NCBI GenBank assembly: GCA_002840735.1
Contig: PHBY01000008.1
Location: forward strand, 124,001 to 188,000
DNA length: 64,000 bases
Reading direction: 5' to 3'
Source: Chloroflexi bacterium HGW-Chloroflexi-2
GTDB taxonomy: Bacteria > Chloroflexota > Anaerolineae > Anaerolineales > Anaerolineaceae
The notes under the pieces: model-generated
Seen by the model: only the letters and a program-made list of their open reading frames with translations
Told to the model about the DNA's origin: nothing
The model's database searches: none
Program-made: the position numbers and the translations under genes
Shown: one piece after another, positions 16,088 through 24,183 of the stretch
Layout of the letters: every line of letters begins with the position of its first letter
Numbering within the stretch: the first letter of the stretch is position 1

Positions 16088-18466
16088 TCACAGGTCAAAA
16101 TTTGGCGATTGGTAAACTTGCACCTTTTCATCGGCACCAAAGAGCTTCTGTAAGGTTTCATCAGCAGAAATGGGCTTTCCAAATAAAAACCCTTGCGCAG
16201 AGCTGACAAGATGAGATCTTAAGAACCACAACTGTTCTTCCGTTTCCACGCCCACCGCATCAATAGCCATGCCCAGGCTACGGGCAGCAGCAATGGTGCT
16301 GATGGTGATGGCATTCATCTGAGGGTCACTCATTTGATTCATCATGGCTAAAGCAAATTTTAAATTCTTTACTTGAAGTCTTGCCAGGTTTGCCATGGAT
16401 GCTTTTCCAGTGTAATTATCAATTGAAATTCCAACACCGATTTTTTTCAGGGAATCCAGAATTTCAACACTGTGATCCAGATCTTCTAATAATTGTGTTT
16501 CCGTAAATTCCAATTGCAACCGATAAGGGTTCAGTTTATTGTTTTTCAATTCCCGTTTTACCAGTCTGGGGAGCTCAGGAATCAGTTGTTTGCTGGAAAC
16601 ATTAATCGCCATGGAGACGGTCGGGCTACCTGCATCATCCCATTCCTTCAATTGTTTACAGGCAGTCTTTAGAACCCATTCGCCTAATTGATAGATAAAA
16701 CCTGTGTCTTCAGTATCCATAATAAAGGCGGAGGCTGGAAGTGTTCCCAAGGTTGGATGATTCCATCGTAATAAAGCTTCTACACCAATAATTTGTTGTT
16801 GGTTAATATCTACCATTGGCTGGTAATACAGCTCAAATTGATTTTGTTCCAATGCCTGAATTAATTCATCTTCAATAATTTTCAACTCATCGATCATAAA
16901 ATTTTGTAAGCTCTCTTTAAATTTCAAACGATAAATCGTGTTTTCTTCTTCCACCAGATAGGTATGGGTACCATCCTGATCAAATTCATGTAGAATCACA
17001 CTGTTATTTCTCTCAGCCAGACGTGCCAGATCTTCGAATTTTTGAACCTCTACGTCCCCACGTCTTAATGCAGGAGGTTGTTTTTGAACATTCACAATCA
17101 TCGGGCTGTACCGTAACTGTATCCCTGTGGATTGGCTGGTTCTGCTCATTTTCTCGGTAGAATACATCAGGAAACCTAACAAGCCAGCGCTCACCACAAA
17201 TAGAATTGACGTTCCCCACCTGATTCCATTGACCGGCAGGTTTAGTCCAAGAAAAGCCACCGTTTCAGGTGCCTCCACCCAATTTCGCACCATACCTTCC
17301 GAACTGGGATTTAAGGGATCTGCTTCTTGAGAACCAGGTGAATTGGATGATACCATCCAGAAACCAACATCATTGAATTTAAAATTCAGGGTTGGAGAAA
17401 ATTCATCATCCAATGGTATACCGGAAATTTGACCACTGACTTTGGTGGAAGGTATGATCGCCAGAGAGAACTCGGAACGCTGTAATCCGGTTTTTTCTCG
17501 TAAAGCATCAACCATTTCGGAAGCCTGGCAGACATTAAATATAGATTGAGATTTTACTGAATTTCCCTGAAATACTGTTTCTGCTTGTAATGGGATGGTG
17601 CGTTTCCACCCTGTAGTGTCACTGATCACAGCTGCCATCGATTGGGTTCCATGGATGTCAGACAATGCATTTCCGTTTACCGTGTACTGATAATTTACCT
17701 GAATTTCACAGGTAAGTTTTAAGAAAACCGGTGAACCCGATTGTATGGTTGTGCTATCATATACACCTTCTGGAGCAGGAGCGCTATATTCGAATTCTCC
17801 GTCATGTGTGTAAAAAATATCCTGGGGAATATTCTTTTCTACTGGTTTGGAAAAGGCAATACCTCCGAAAATGATGGCAATGATTAAAAATATTCCCAGG
17901 GAGAGAAAATAAGTTTCACCCGATTTACCTAAATATTCGGCATTGACCCAATGATAAATATTAAAGGATTTTTTAGGTTTTCGTTTCCAATTTTTTGATT
18001 TGTCTTTATACCAGTTAATCATCAGCACTCCTCCTAAAAGGCTCGCAAAAAAAGCAAGATAGACAGGTTTGCGAAGCCAGGCAATCACTTTTCCAATTTT
18101 TGGGATGCGAATCCATTGTCTACCAATAATTTCTGCCTGGGATGGTTTAAACCCATCCGTCCAGGTGTTGTTATCCCCTTGCAGGATAAAACGATTCAGT
18201 TCCTCACCAATAATGCGGTGAATAACATACCTTCCCATTTGCAGGTGTTTGTATGCCACAATATCACCAATTTGATAATAATCAGCGCTGCGTACGATGA
18301 TCAGATCACCCTGGTGGTAGCCTGGTTCCATGCTGCTACCATCCACGATGACCATGGTAGCCTGCCCACCTAATTGTGGGGGAGCAAACAGGACCCAACC
18401 CGTGAAAGCCAGCACGAGTATAGCTCCTGACCAAAAAGCGAACCACCATTTTTTCTGATTTGTCAT
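16088..18466 (-). CDS. type I signal peptidase (archaeal/ER type) fused to a degenerate EAL domain
   Basis: About 792 aa. Residues 10-30 form a membrane helix. The S26 signal peptidase follows, with catalytic Ser in VDGSSMEPG (about 46) and His in RYVIHRI (about 83) instead of Lys, the SipW/ER arrangement, plus QGDNNTWTDGF. Membrane helices lie near 135-150 and 190-205. An extracytoplasmic beta-rich region (about 210-400; it recalls DUF5305) and another helix near 405-425 come next. The C-terminus (about 535-790) is an EAL fold: EALLRW, AINVS, LEFTET and AQGFLFGKP are kept. Key residues are changed: DDFGTG is DNYTGK, KID is KFA, and AEGVE is AVGVE. A hydrolase is therefore unlikely; c-di-GMP binding is possible. 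I chose the ATG at 18466 over the GTG two codons earlier. Confidence 0.85.
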   Translation of the reverse strand: MTNQKKWWFAFWSGAILVLAFTGWVLFAPPQLGGQATMVIVDGSSMEPGYHQGDLIIVRSADYYQIGDIVAYKHLQMGRYVIHRIIGEELNRFILQGDNNTWTDGFKPSQAEIIGRQWIRIPKIGKVIAWLRKPVYLAFFASLLGGVLMINWYKDKSKNWKRKPKKSFNIYHWVNAEYLGKSGETYFLSLGIFLIIAIIFGGIAFSKPVEKNIPQDIFYTHDGEFEYSAPAPEGVYDSTTIQSGSPVFLKLTCEIQVNYQYTVNGNALSDIHGTQSMAAVISDTTGWKRTIPLQAETVFQGNSVKSQSIFNVCQASEMVDALREKTGLQRSEFSLAIIPSTKVSGQISGIPLDDEFSPTLNFKFNDVGFWMVSSNSPGSQEADPLNPSSEGMVRNWVEAPETVAFLGLNLPVNGIRWGTSILFVVSAGLLGFLMYSTEKMSRTSQSTGIQLRYSPMIVNVQKQPPALRRGDVEVQKFEDLARLAERNNSVILHEFDQDGTHTYLVEEENTIYRLKFKESLQNFMIDELKIIEDELIQALEQNQFELYYQPMVDINQQQIIGVEALLRWNHPTLGTLPASAFIMDTEDTGFIYQLGEWVLKTACKQLKEWDDAGSPTVSMAINVSSKQLIPELPRLVKRELKNNKLNPYRLQLEFTETQLLEDLDHSVEILDSLKKIGVGISIDNYTGKASMANLARLQVKNLKFALAMMNQMSDPQMNAITISTIAAARSLGMAIDAVGVETEEQLWFLRSHLVSSAQGFLFGKPISADETLQKLFGADEKVQVYQSPNFDL

Positions 18467-18492
18467 ACGCACCTGTTTTTACAATTCTGTCG

Positions 18493-18526
18493 GGCGGATT
18501 TCAAGAGAGTGAATTTGAAATCCGCC
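18493..18526 (-). other. 12-bp perfect intergenic hairpin
   Basis: GGCGGATTTCAA / TTGAAATCCGCC with a 10-nt loop lies between the small secreted protein gene and the signal peptidase gene, with no T-run. It may attenuate or protect the upstream transcript, giving more substrate than peptidase. The role is inferred. Confidence 0.6.
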
Positions 18527-18597
18527 ACAACCAGAATCATTTGACTTCTGGTCCTGAAGGAAATAATGAATGATGCCCATCAGGAACCACAATCATT

Positions 18598-18966
18598 CTA
18601 CTGAACAGCAATTACACGAAGACCAACAGCATCATTAATTGTCACGTAACCTGCTGGAAAAGTGCATGACCAGCTTTGATCACTCCCAGTACAATCATAT
18701 AATGTATTTGTTACACCTGGGTAAGTATCTCCTATTGCAGCTTGAACATCAGTTGCATTAGCACTTAACGAAAAGGATACGCCAGTGATGTCACTCCCAG
18801 AAGTTGTATAAGTTATATTAGATACGGTGTATCCACTGATACCCCCTTCTCCATCACCTGCATAAGTATCAGGAACAGTATTCGCAGCTGCAAATGCATA
18901 GGTAGCTCCAGCCAATACGAACAGTAACAAGGTTACTAACAACACACGAGATGATCTTTTAAACAT
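18598..18966 (-). CDS. small secreted protein, candidate substrate of the adjacent SipW-like peptidase
   Basis: 122 aa. A basic N-terminus and hydrophobic core (VLLVTLLLFVLAGATYAFA) are followed by AAANTVPDTYAGDG. The mature part, GISGYTVSNITYTTSGSDI, alternates small polar and beta-forming residues and has two cysteines (YDCTGS, WSCTF). The form resembles the TasA/camelysin-like and archaellin-like secreted proteins that occur beside SipW-type peptidases. A good Shine-Dalgarno (GAAAGGAAAAATT) precedes the ATG. It may be a fibre or surface-layer component (inference). Confidence 0.72.
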   Translation of the reverse strand: MFKRSSRVLLVTLLLFVLAGATYAFAAANTVPDTYAGDGEGGISGYTVSNITYTTSGSDITGVSFSLSANATDVQAAIGDTYPGVTNTLYDCTGSDQSWSCTFPAGYVTINDAVGLRVIAVQ

Positions 18967-19338
18967 AATTTTTCCTTTCTATTGATTAATGATTGAATAC
19001 GAATGAAATTGGATGGTTAAATAAAAATATCTTTCTTTCCCTCAATAAAAACTTCCTCCTCTGGATGCGAATCTCCGGGTTAATCAACTTGATTAATGAT
19101 GTTCCGGGCACGTCATAAAAAACTTACTGACCTGCGTAATGAGAGTGCAAGTTGTGTGCCTTGTGAATTATGGTACGGATATTTATCAGTTATAAAATAG
19201 ATAGATTCTGAATTAAAAATGGATGATTTTGTTTTAAAAGTTAAATTGATAGAAAAATATCAAATAAAATAGATTTCCTACGTAATTTTAAAAATCTTGA
19301 TGAAATTTGTTAGAAAAATTTGAATCCTGGTCAAAAAA
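18967..19338. other. long leader/intergenic region upstream of the secreted protein gene
   Basis: 372 bp without a gene. On the minus strand it holds an 8-bp inverted repeat TTAATCAA / TTGATTAA (about 19081-19097), between two blocks containing CCCGG. Its length suits a structured leader. I compared it by eye with c-di-GMP riboswitch consensus and found no convincing match. Confidence 0.4.
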
Positions 19339-19761
19339 CTAAACAAATGGATTTATTACCTGTAAATCATCGATCTTCATCCCATTATGCAATTCTTCTG
19401 AATAAAGGATTGAACAATCCTGACTGAGTGCACTTGCAACAATCATTGAATCATAAAATGAATACCCGGTTTTTTCCTGGATCTCAATCGTATTTTGATA
19501 AATATTCAAATTGGGAAAAACTGCCCATAGCGGAAAAAGAACCTTCTGCAGATAAGATTTAGCATCCACTGCTTTCAAAGGAGAAATAAATTTTTTGGTA
19601 GAAACATTTAGAAATTCCTGGACTACTTGCCAGCTGATTATTCCTTTTCCACTTTGCAAGGCTTCACCAATCAAAGACAAGGCGCGAACTTTTTTCTCAA
19701 TTTCATTATCATCAAAAGAATATACAAAAATATTCGTATCAAGGAAGAATTTATCGTTCAT
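19339..19761 (-). CDS. PIN-domain toxin, VapC-like
   Basis: 140 aa, full length for VapC. It has the PIN-domain acidic residues: Asp in FFLDTNIFVYS (about 8), Glu in VVQEFLN (about 49), and Asp in YSFYDSMIVASA (about 100). VapC toxins are Mg2+-dependent RNases that cut tRNA or rRNA. The start codon lies inside the antitoxin gene (11-bp overlap), so translation is coupled. The target RNA is unknown. Confidence 0.88.
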   Translation of the reverse strand: MNDKFFLDTNIFVYSFDDNEIEKKVRALSLIGEALQSGKGIISWQVVQEFLNVSTKKFISPLKAVDAKSYLQKVLFPLWAVFPNLNIYQNTIEIQEKTGYSFYDSMIVASALSQDCSILYSEELHNGMKIDDLQVINPFV

Positions 19762-19972
19762 TCATTTCATCCCGGGAAAATTTTCTTCCTGATTTTGCAT
19801 AATTGTATTGTTTCATTAATGCCATCAAATCATCTGTCGATTGAGGAGCATCAGCATATTGTGCAAGCCACCTTCGAAATTCAGCATTTAATGTCGTATT
19901 CTTCGATTCGGCCTGTTTCCTGGCGCGTTCAATTAATTTTTCTTCAGCACTTAAAGTAATATTTTTTAACAT
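19751..19972 (-). CDS. antitoxin, VapB-like
   Basis: 73 aa. The N-terminal MLKNITLSAEEKLIERARKQ and the LNAEFRRWLAQY helix fit a ribbon-helix-helix DNA-binding dimer. The C-terminal NYAKSGRKFSRDEMNER is the kind of segment that wraps the toxin. It is first in the operon with the PIN toxin and has a palindromic operator about 20 bp upstream. Confidence 0.82.
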   Translation of the reverse strand: MLKNITLSAEEKLIERARKQAESKNTTLNAEFRRWLAQYADAPQSTDDLMALMKQYNYAKSGRKFSRDEMNER

Positions 19973-19990
19973 TATTAATCCTTTTCATTT

Positions 19991-20022
19991 GCACTATAAG
20001 TAGTGTACACTATTATTAGTGC
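19991..20022. promoter_or_regulatory. palindromic operator of the VapBC operon
   Basis: A near-perfect inverted repeat begins GCACTA and ends TAGTGC, centred on the 12-bp palindrome TAGTGTACACTA (20001-20012). It lies just upstream of the antitoxin start, as expected for autoregulation by the RHH antitoxin or complex. Confidence 0.75.
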
Positions 20023-20125
20023 AATATCAAGATTGTGAAAAGACTATTTAAAGACTGATGCATTCATTATATGCTTCAATTTCTTTCGGATTTACATTTT
20101 ACCCAGATCTCAATTAGAATGATTA

Positions 20126-20230
20126 TTAAATTTTATTACCAACGACAAATAGCTCCACATCTCCACGCGTGCCATAGGGAAAGGTAACAATCCGTTTCTT
20201 CCTGTGAAAGTTTTCAGGCTGGTTATTCAT
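20126..20230 (-). pseudogene. glycosyltransferase N-terminal fragment
   Basis: A 34-codon frame (MNNQPENFHRKK...) ends in RIVTFPYGTRGDVELFVVG, which matches the N-terminal FGTRGDVqPfxxLG box of MGT/GT28-type UDP-sugar glycosyltransferases. The rest of the protein is absent. There is no clear ribosome site. It is probably a remnant. The surrounding 19973-20289 otherwise holds only the VapBC operator. Confidence 0.55.
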
Positions 20231-20289
20231 ATTTCCAGATTGGTTTATTAACAAAATCATTGATTATAACGGTTTGGTAAAAAAAGTTA

Positions 20290-20559
20290 CTATTCTCTGC
20301 GAACAATCTTCTGATTGGCGTTTTCACTGATCTTGTCTGAATTCTCTTTGTTGGCAAAGAGGAAGCCCTGTGCTTCCATAGCAGCAGCAATGATCCGCAG
20401 TGCTTTTGGTCCCATGCCATGCAGCTTGAGCAATTCTTCCTCACTTACCAGGGTGAAATCGGCTAGATTCTTGAATCCAGCAGCTTCCAATGCTCGCAAA
20501 GCAGGTTTTGGAATGCCAACGGGAAGATCATTTCCACTTGATTTTGATAGGTTTTTCAT
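20290..20559 (-). CDS. helix-hairpin-helix / RNAP alpha-CTD-like small protein
   Basis: 89 aa. The segment GIPKPALRALEAAGFKNLADF...LLKLHGMGPKALRIIAAAM is a pair of HhH-like helices as in the RNA polymerase alpha C-terminal domain and related DNA-binding domains. The C-terminus is a charged tail. It is common in Gram-positive and Chloroflexota genomes as a free-standing protein. It may bind DNA, and its role is unknown. Confidence 0.72.
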   Translation of the reverse strand: MKNLSKSSGNDLPVGIPKPALRALEAAGFKNLADFTLVSEEELLKLHGMGPKALRIIAAAMEAQGFLFANKENSDKISENANQKIVRRE

Positions 20560-20581
20560 GATAACCTCGGTTTTTTGACTT

Positions 20582-21325
20582 CTACACCATAAAAATCATT
20601 TTGATCCCACCGATGATGAGAACAATGGCCAGCAGCCACTGGATAGTCTTGTTACCAAGCCGTTTACTGCCATACTCAGCCCCGATCAATCCGCCAATCA
20701 CCACAACCACCAACCAGATGGGGAGGGTTGGGTGAAATTGTGTCAGAGTGGAGGAGACACCCAGAATTCCTGAGATAGAATTCACCAAAATGAAGCTGGC
20801 TGCCACCCCGGAGATGACTTTGATGGGTGCCCAATGGAAAAATAACAACAATGGACTTAGAAAAATACCTCCGCCTACTCCTGTCAAACCGGATAAAAAA
20901 CCTAATGTTGCTCCGGTAAATAATAAAAAGGGAATAGACGGCTTTCTTACTTCGTAACTCGTGCCATTTCTGGCTTGATGAATTAATCGCCAGGCAGAAA
21001 ATAATAGTATCAAACCAACCAATGGTTTATAAAAATGTTCAGGTAAAACAATACTACCACCTACGTATGCCATAGGAATGGATGTGATCACCAATGGTAG
21101 TAATAATCGCCAGGAAAAGGATCCAACTCGATAAAATTTTATTGTGGCAATTGTAGCCACGACAATATTCAATGCCAGTGCGGTGGGTCGCATGATTTCG
21201 GCAGAAATCCCGACCAATGCCATGACAGCCAGATATCCAGAAGCGCCAGCATGCCCCACCGAGGAATACAATACCGCTACCAGAAATAACAGTATGGTTA
21301 TCAAAACACTTTGAAAATCAAACAT
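20582..21325 (-). CDS. TSUP-family transporter (TauE/SafE-like)
   Basis: 247 aa with eight or so hydrophobic segments in two related halves. Typical motifs are GASGYLAVMALVGIS in the first half and GFLSGLTGVGGGIFLSPLLL in the second. The family exports sulfite, sulfoacetate or similar organosulfur anions. The frame also has a TTG three codons earlier; I prefer the ATG at 21325. No sulfur genes lie beside it. Confidence 0.88.
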   Translation of the reverse strand: MFDFQSVLITILLFLVAVLYSSVGHAGASGYLAVMALVGISAEIMRPTALALNIVVATIATIKFYRVGSFSWRLLLPLVITSIPMAYVGGSIVLPEHFYKPLVGLILLFSAWRLIHQARNGTSYEVRKPSIPFLLFTGATLGFLSGLTGVGGGIFLSPLLLFFHWAPIKVISGVAASFILVNSISGILGVSSTLTQFHPTLPIWLVVVVIGGLIGAEYGSKRLGNKTIQWLLAIVLIIGGIKMIFMV

Positions 21326-21517
21326 CCAATCCAAAAATCACGGTCCTCATAATCCGCCGGTCGCGATGGTTCTTCGTGTACAGGTTGCATGATTATATAC
21401 CATTTCTTGAATAAAAAATTTGTGATTTAAAAGCATAGAATACTGATGGATTTGCTTTTTTAAATGCCAGGAATTAAGTCATTAGCTCATAACTACTAAA
21501 CCAATTTTTTGCCGAAA

Positions 21518-22234
21518 TCAGGTCAATTTAGCCAGCCACTCATCATCGGTTAAACTGAGGCGTAGGGGTGTAAGGGATACCAGATCATGATCAACAGCCC
21601 AACGATCACTATGTTCGTCCGGGTTGGTCAAAGGTGTGGCGGCAAACCAGAAATGGCGGCGGCCATTCGGATCATGTCCTTCAACAACCTTGCCGTTGTA
21701 ATGACGCACTGATTGATGTGTCCAGCGCATCCCTACCGGCTCTTCGGGTAGATTTACATTCACCAGACGCGGTTGATTGCCACTGGTTAGCATCTTAATG
21801 ATTTCAGCAACATAAGGTTTTTGTTTCTCGTAATTGGGTTCTTCCCCATTGATCACCTGGCTGAATGCGATGGATTGCACACCCAGGATCACTCCCTGTT
21901 TGGCGGCTGCGACAGTGCCGGAATGCCAGATATCACTGCCGAGATTGCTGCCGACGTTAATTCCCGACAAAACCAGATCTACTTCTCCGAGATGGTATAA
22001 CCCCATGGCGACACAATCTGCAGGTGTTCCATTCACCCGGTAAGATTCAAAATCCTTCAGGAACTTGACACGATGATAGGTGAGAGGTCTCTTGATCGTG
22101 ATGGCATGACCCATGGCTGATTGTTCAAAATCAGGGGCGAAAATCACGACTTCACCAAATTGTGATGCGACTTCTGCTAAGGCTATCAGTCCTGGACTGA
22201 AAATACCATCATCATTACTGACTAAAATTTTCAT
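21518..22234 (-). CDS. surE: 5'/3'-nucleotidase SurE
   Basis: 238 aa. The SurE signature is complete: MKILVSNDDGIFSPGL (metal-binding Asp8/Asp9), EQSAMGHAITI (Ser), VNGTPADCV, and VLSGINVGSNLGSDIWHSGT (Asn/Gly loop). The enzyme removes phosphate from nucleoside 5'- and 3'-monophosphates and is metal-dependent and cytoplasmic. It is somewhat short at the C-terminus but within the family range. AGGAG precedes the ATG. Confidence 0.95.
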   Translation of the reverse strand: MKILVSNDDGIFSPGLIALAEVASQFGEVVIFAPDFEQSAMGHAITIKRPLTYHRVKFLKDFESYRVNGTPADCVAMGLYHLGEVDLVLSGINVGSNLGSDIWHSGTVAAAKQGVILGVQSIAFSQVINGEEPNYEKQKPYVAEIIKMLTSGNQPRLVNVNLPEEPVGMRWTHQSVRHYNGKVVEGHDPNGRRHFWFAATPLTNPDEHSDRWAVDHDLVSLTPLRLSLTDDEWLAKLT

Positions 22235-22404
22235 AATTCTCCTATCAATTTATCTTCTACATTATAAGTGTACTGATCAAATCCATGTTTTAAAGGTAGC
22301 TTAATATCGGATTAATAAGAGGTAAAGAAGACCTGTACAAAGAAAATTCCATCTATATTTTGAAAGAATTCTGTAAGTGGAGAATTTATGAAAGAAAAAT
22401 AATA

Positions 22405-23082
22405 TTACCTGGTTTTTAATTTAATAATGATCGATTGACTCTGAGCATTTTCTGAAATTTGAATCTTTAACAGGTTCTCAACCAGAAAATCTACCCCTAC
22501 ATCCAATAATTCTTTATGGGGATGCGTCGAAGCAATCCCAATTACACGCATCCCAGCAGCTTTTCCGGCTTTCACACCGATAGGAGCATCTTCGACCACC
22601 ACACATTGGTCGACAGGTACCTCCAGTTTGTTAGCCCCCATTAGGTACGGTTGTGGAGATGGTTTCCCCTGGGTGACATCATCAGCGCTGATGATGTATT
22701 TGGGCATCGGTAAGTCAGCTTTCTTGAGGCGTGCTTGAACCAGTTCAAATCCTCCTGAGGTTACGATTGCCCATTTTCCAGTAGGCAGGTGTTCCATCAA
22801 CTCTTTTGCACCTGGTATCGCAACCACACCTTCGGTATCCAGAATCTCATTAGCTGTGAATTCTGCAGCTTCATTTTTTGCATCTAAATGAGGGGCTACT
22901 ATTTTTATCGTCTCAATGGTACGAACTCCATGGGCATTTTGCAGAACTTTCTTTAAATCAAGCTCATGCTTATCGGCCCATTCCTGCCAGTGTCGTTCAA
23001 TACAACTGGTTGAGTCGAGTAATACACCATCCAGGTCAAAGAGAATGGCATGACAAGTGAGCGTAATTTTTTTATCAGTCAT
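22405..23082 (-). CDS. HAD-superfamily sugar-phosphatase-like hydrolase
   Basis: 225 aa. Motif I FDLDGVLLDS (nucleophile Asp near 16 and Asp near 18), motif II IVTSGG, and motifs III-IV GKPSPQPYL and VVVEDAPIGVKAG. A helical cap lies between motifs I and II. It is closest in form to 2-deoxyglucose-6-phosphatase/glycerol-phosphatase type subfamily I enzymes (AIPGAKELMEHLP). The substrate is probably a sugar phosphate. No Shine-Dalgarno is obvious. Confidence 0.9.
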   Translation of the reverse strand: MTDKKITLTCHAILFDLDGVLLDSTSCIERHWQEWADKHELDLKKVLQNAHGVRTIETIKIVAPHLDAKNEAAEFTANEILDTEGVVAIPGAKELMEHLPTGKWAIVTSGGFELVQARLKKADLPMPKYIISADDVTQGKPSPQPYLMGANKLEVPVDQCVVVEDAPIGVKAGKAAGMRVIGIASTHPHKELLDVGVDFLVENLLKIQISENAQSQSIIIKLKTR

Positions 23083-23112
23083 AAAATAAATTATAGTGGC
23101 TTATCTTGTTGG

Positions 23113-23300
23113 TTATTGTCTTTTCCCCCTCCAGACCTGAACGATAACAATGCCAATCGTCACCAAACCCAACCCCAACATCTGTCTCAGATTTAATCCC
23201 TCACCCAGGAATACCCAGGCCAGAATCGCAATTTGGGGCAGCATGGTGCTATTGATGATGCTGGATTCGACTGCTGTGAGGGTTTGTAGATGATTTTTGA
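23113..23300 (-). pseudogene. EamA/DMT transporter C-terminal remnant
   Basis: The minus-strand frame reads LQTLTAVESSIINSTMLPQI, then AILAWVFLGEGLNLRQMLG and GLGLVTIGIVIVQVWRG before a stop. This is the last two helices of an EamA-family permease (family pattern SPIxAxLLAWxFLGExLtxxQxxGxxLIxxGv). The other eight helices are missing and no start codon is present. It is a decayed fragment next to the MNT gene. Confidence 0.75.
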
Positions 23301-23413
23301 TAATTGATTTTAGACATTTAAACCTATTTTTAATTTACTAACAAGAATAACTCGATTTAAAAAGAATCGAAAATCAAATTCAAAATGATATATAATCTTT
23401 TTAAGGATTCCTA

Positions 23414-23767
23414 ATGCTAATTGTACCTTCGATTGATGACCGAAAAAAAATACCAAAACCTGTAATACATGAATTAGTGACTCGTATTGCAGATCGCTTC
23501 AAACCAAATAAAATAATCTTGTGTGGTTCATATGCTTATGGAACACCGAATCCTGAGAGCGATGTTGATATTTTAGTCGTCATGGAAACAACACAAAAAG
23601 AGTCACTTCAATCATTAAAAATTCGACAGTTTATTAATCCCATGTTCGCTGTGGATATTATTGTAATAACTCCTGAGAGATTAAAACAAAGACTAATTTG
23701 GGGAGATTCATTTTTGAAAGAAGTTGTAAATAAAGGAATTTTAGTTTATGAATCCGCTAACAATTGA
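23414..23767 (+). CDS. MNT-type nucleotidyltransferase antitoxin
   Basis: 117 aa. The minimal nucleotidyltransferase motif is LCGSYAYGTPNPESDVDILV (GS...DxD), with a third acidic residue in FAVDIIVI. In MNT/HEPN toxin-antitoxin pairs this protein neutralises the HEPN RNase, in studied cases by AMPylating it. AAGGATT precedes the ATG. The gene overlaps the following HEPN frame by 20 bp. That partner is interrupted by stop codons, so this antitoxin seems to stand alone. Confidence 0.88.
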   Translation: MLIVPSIDDRKKIPKPVIHELVTRIADRFKPNKIILCGSYAYGTPNPESDVDILVVMETTQKESLQSLKIRQFINPMFAVDIIVITPERLKQRLIWGDSFLKEVVNKGILVYESANN

Positions 23768-24128
23768 ATGGGTAAACAAAGCGGAAGCAGACTTATTAAC
23801 TGCCCGAAGAGAGTTTCGCACAAGAAAATCTCCTAATTATGATGCCGTTTGTTTTCATGCTCAACAAGCAGTGTAAAAATTCTTAAAAGCTATTCTTCAA
23901 GAGAAATCTATACCTATTCCCAGATCACATAGCTTAATTGAGATATTAGTTCTCATTTCAAAAAATGATACAAATATCATTTTATTGCAGCCAGAAGTCA
24001 ATATTTTGGAGGGGTACGCGGTTAATTTTAGATATCCAGGATTTACTGCAAATAAAGTTGAAGCAAAACAAGCACTATATGCAGCATAAAGAATCAGCAC
24101 CATCCTTAGGGCAAAGTTAGCGGAGTAA
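23748..24128 (+). pseudogene. HEPN-domain toxin, interrupted by two in-frame TAA codons
   Basis: One uninterrupted phase of 127 codons encodes a full HEPN (PF05168-type) protein: WVNKAEADLLTARREF, then CFHAQQAV-stop-KFLKAILQE, IPRSHSLIEIL, YAVNFRYPGF, QALYAA-stop-RISTILRAKLAE. The stops are TAA at 23874-23876, where the family usually has Glu in QQAxEKxLKA, and TAA at 24087-24089. Both could arise from single changes such as GAA or AAA to TAA. No frameshift is present, so decay is recent or the stops are read through. The partner MNT gene is intact. Confidence 0.82.
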
Positions 24129-24183
24129 TTAAAACAACAGAAGATTAAAGTGCTAAACTCAAATTTTATTGATCAAAATATAG

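Noticed and set aside
18967-19200. Possible c-di-GMP riboswitch in the long leader before the small secreted protein gene
   Set aside because: The neighbouring EAL-like domain made this attractive, but the minus strand lacks the conserved GEMM core pairs and tetraloop receptor; only scattered CACA/ACGCA similarity is present.
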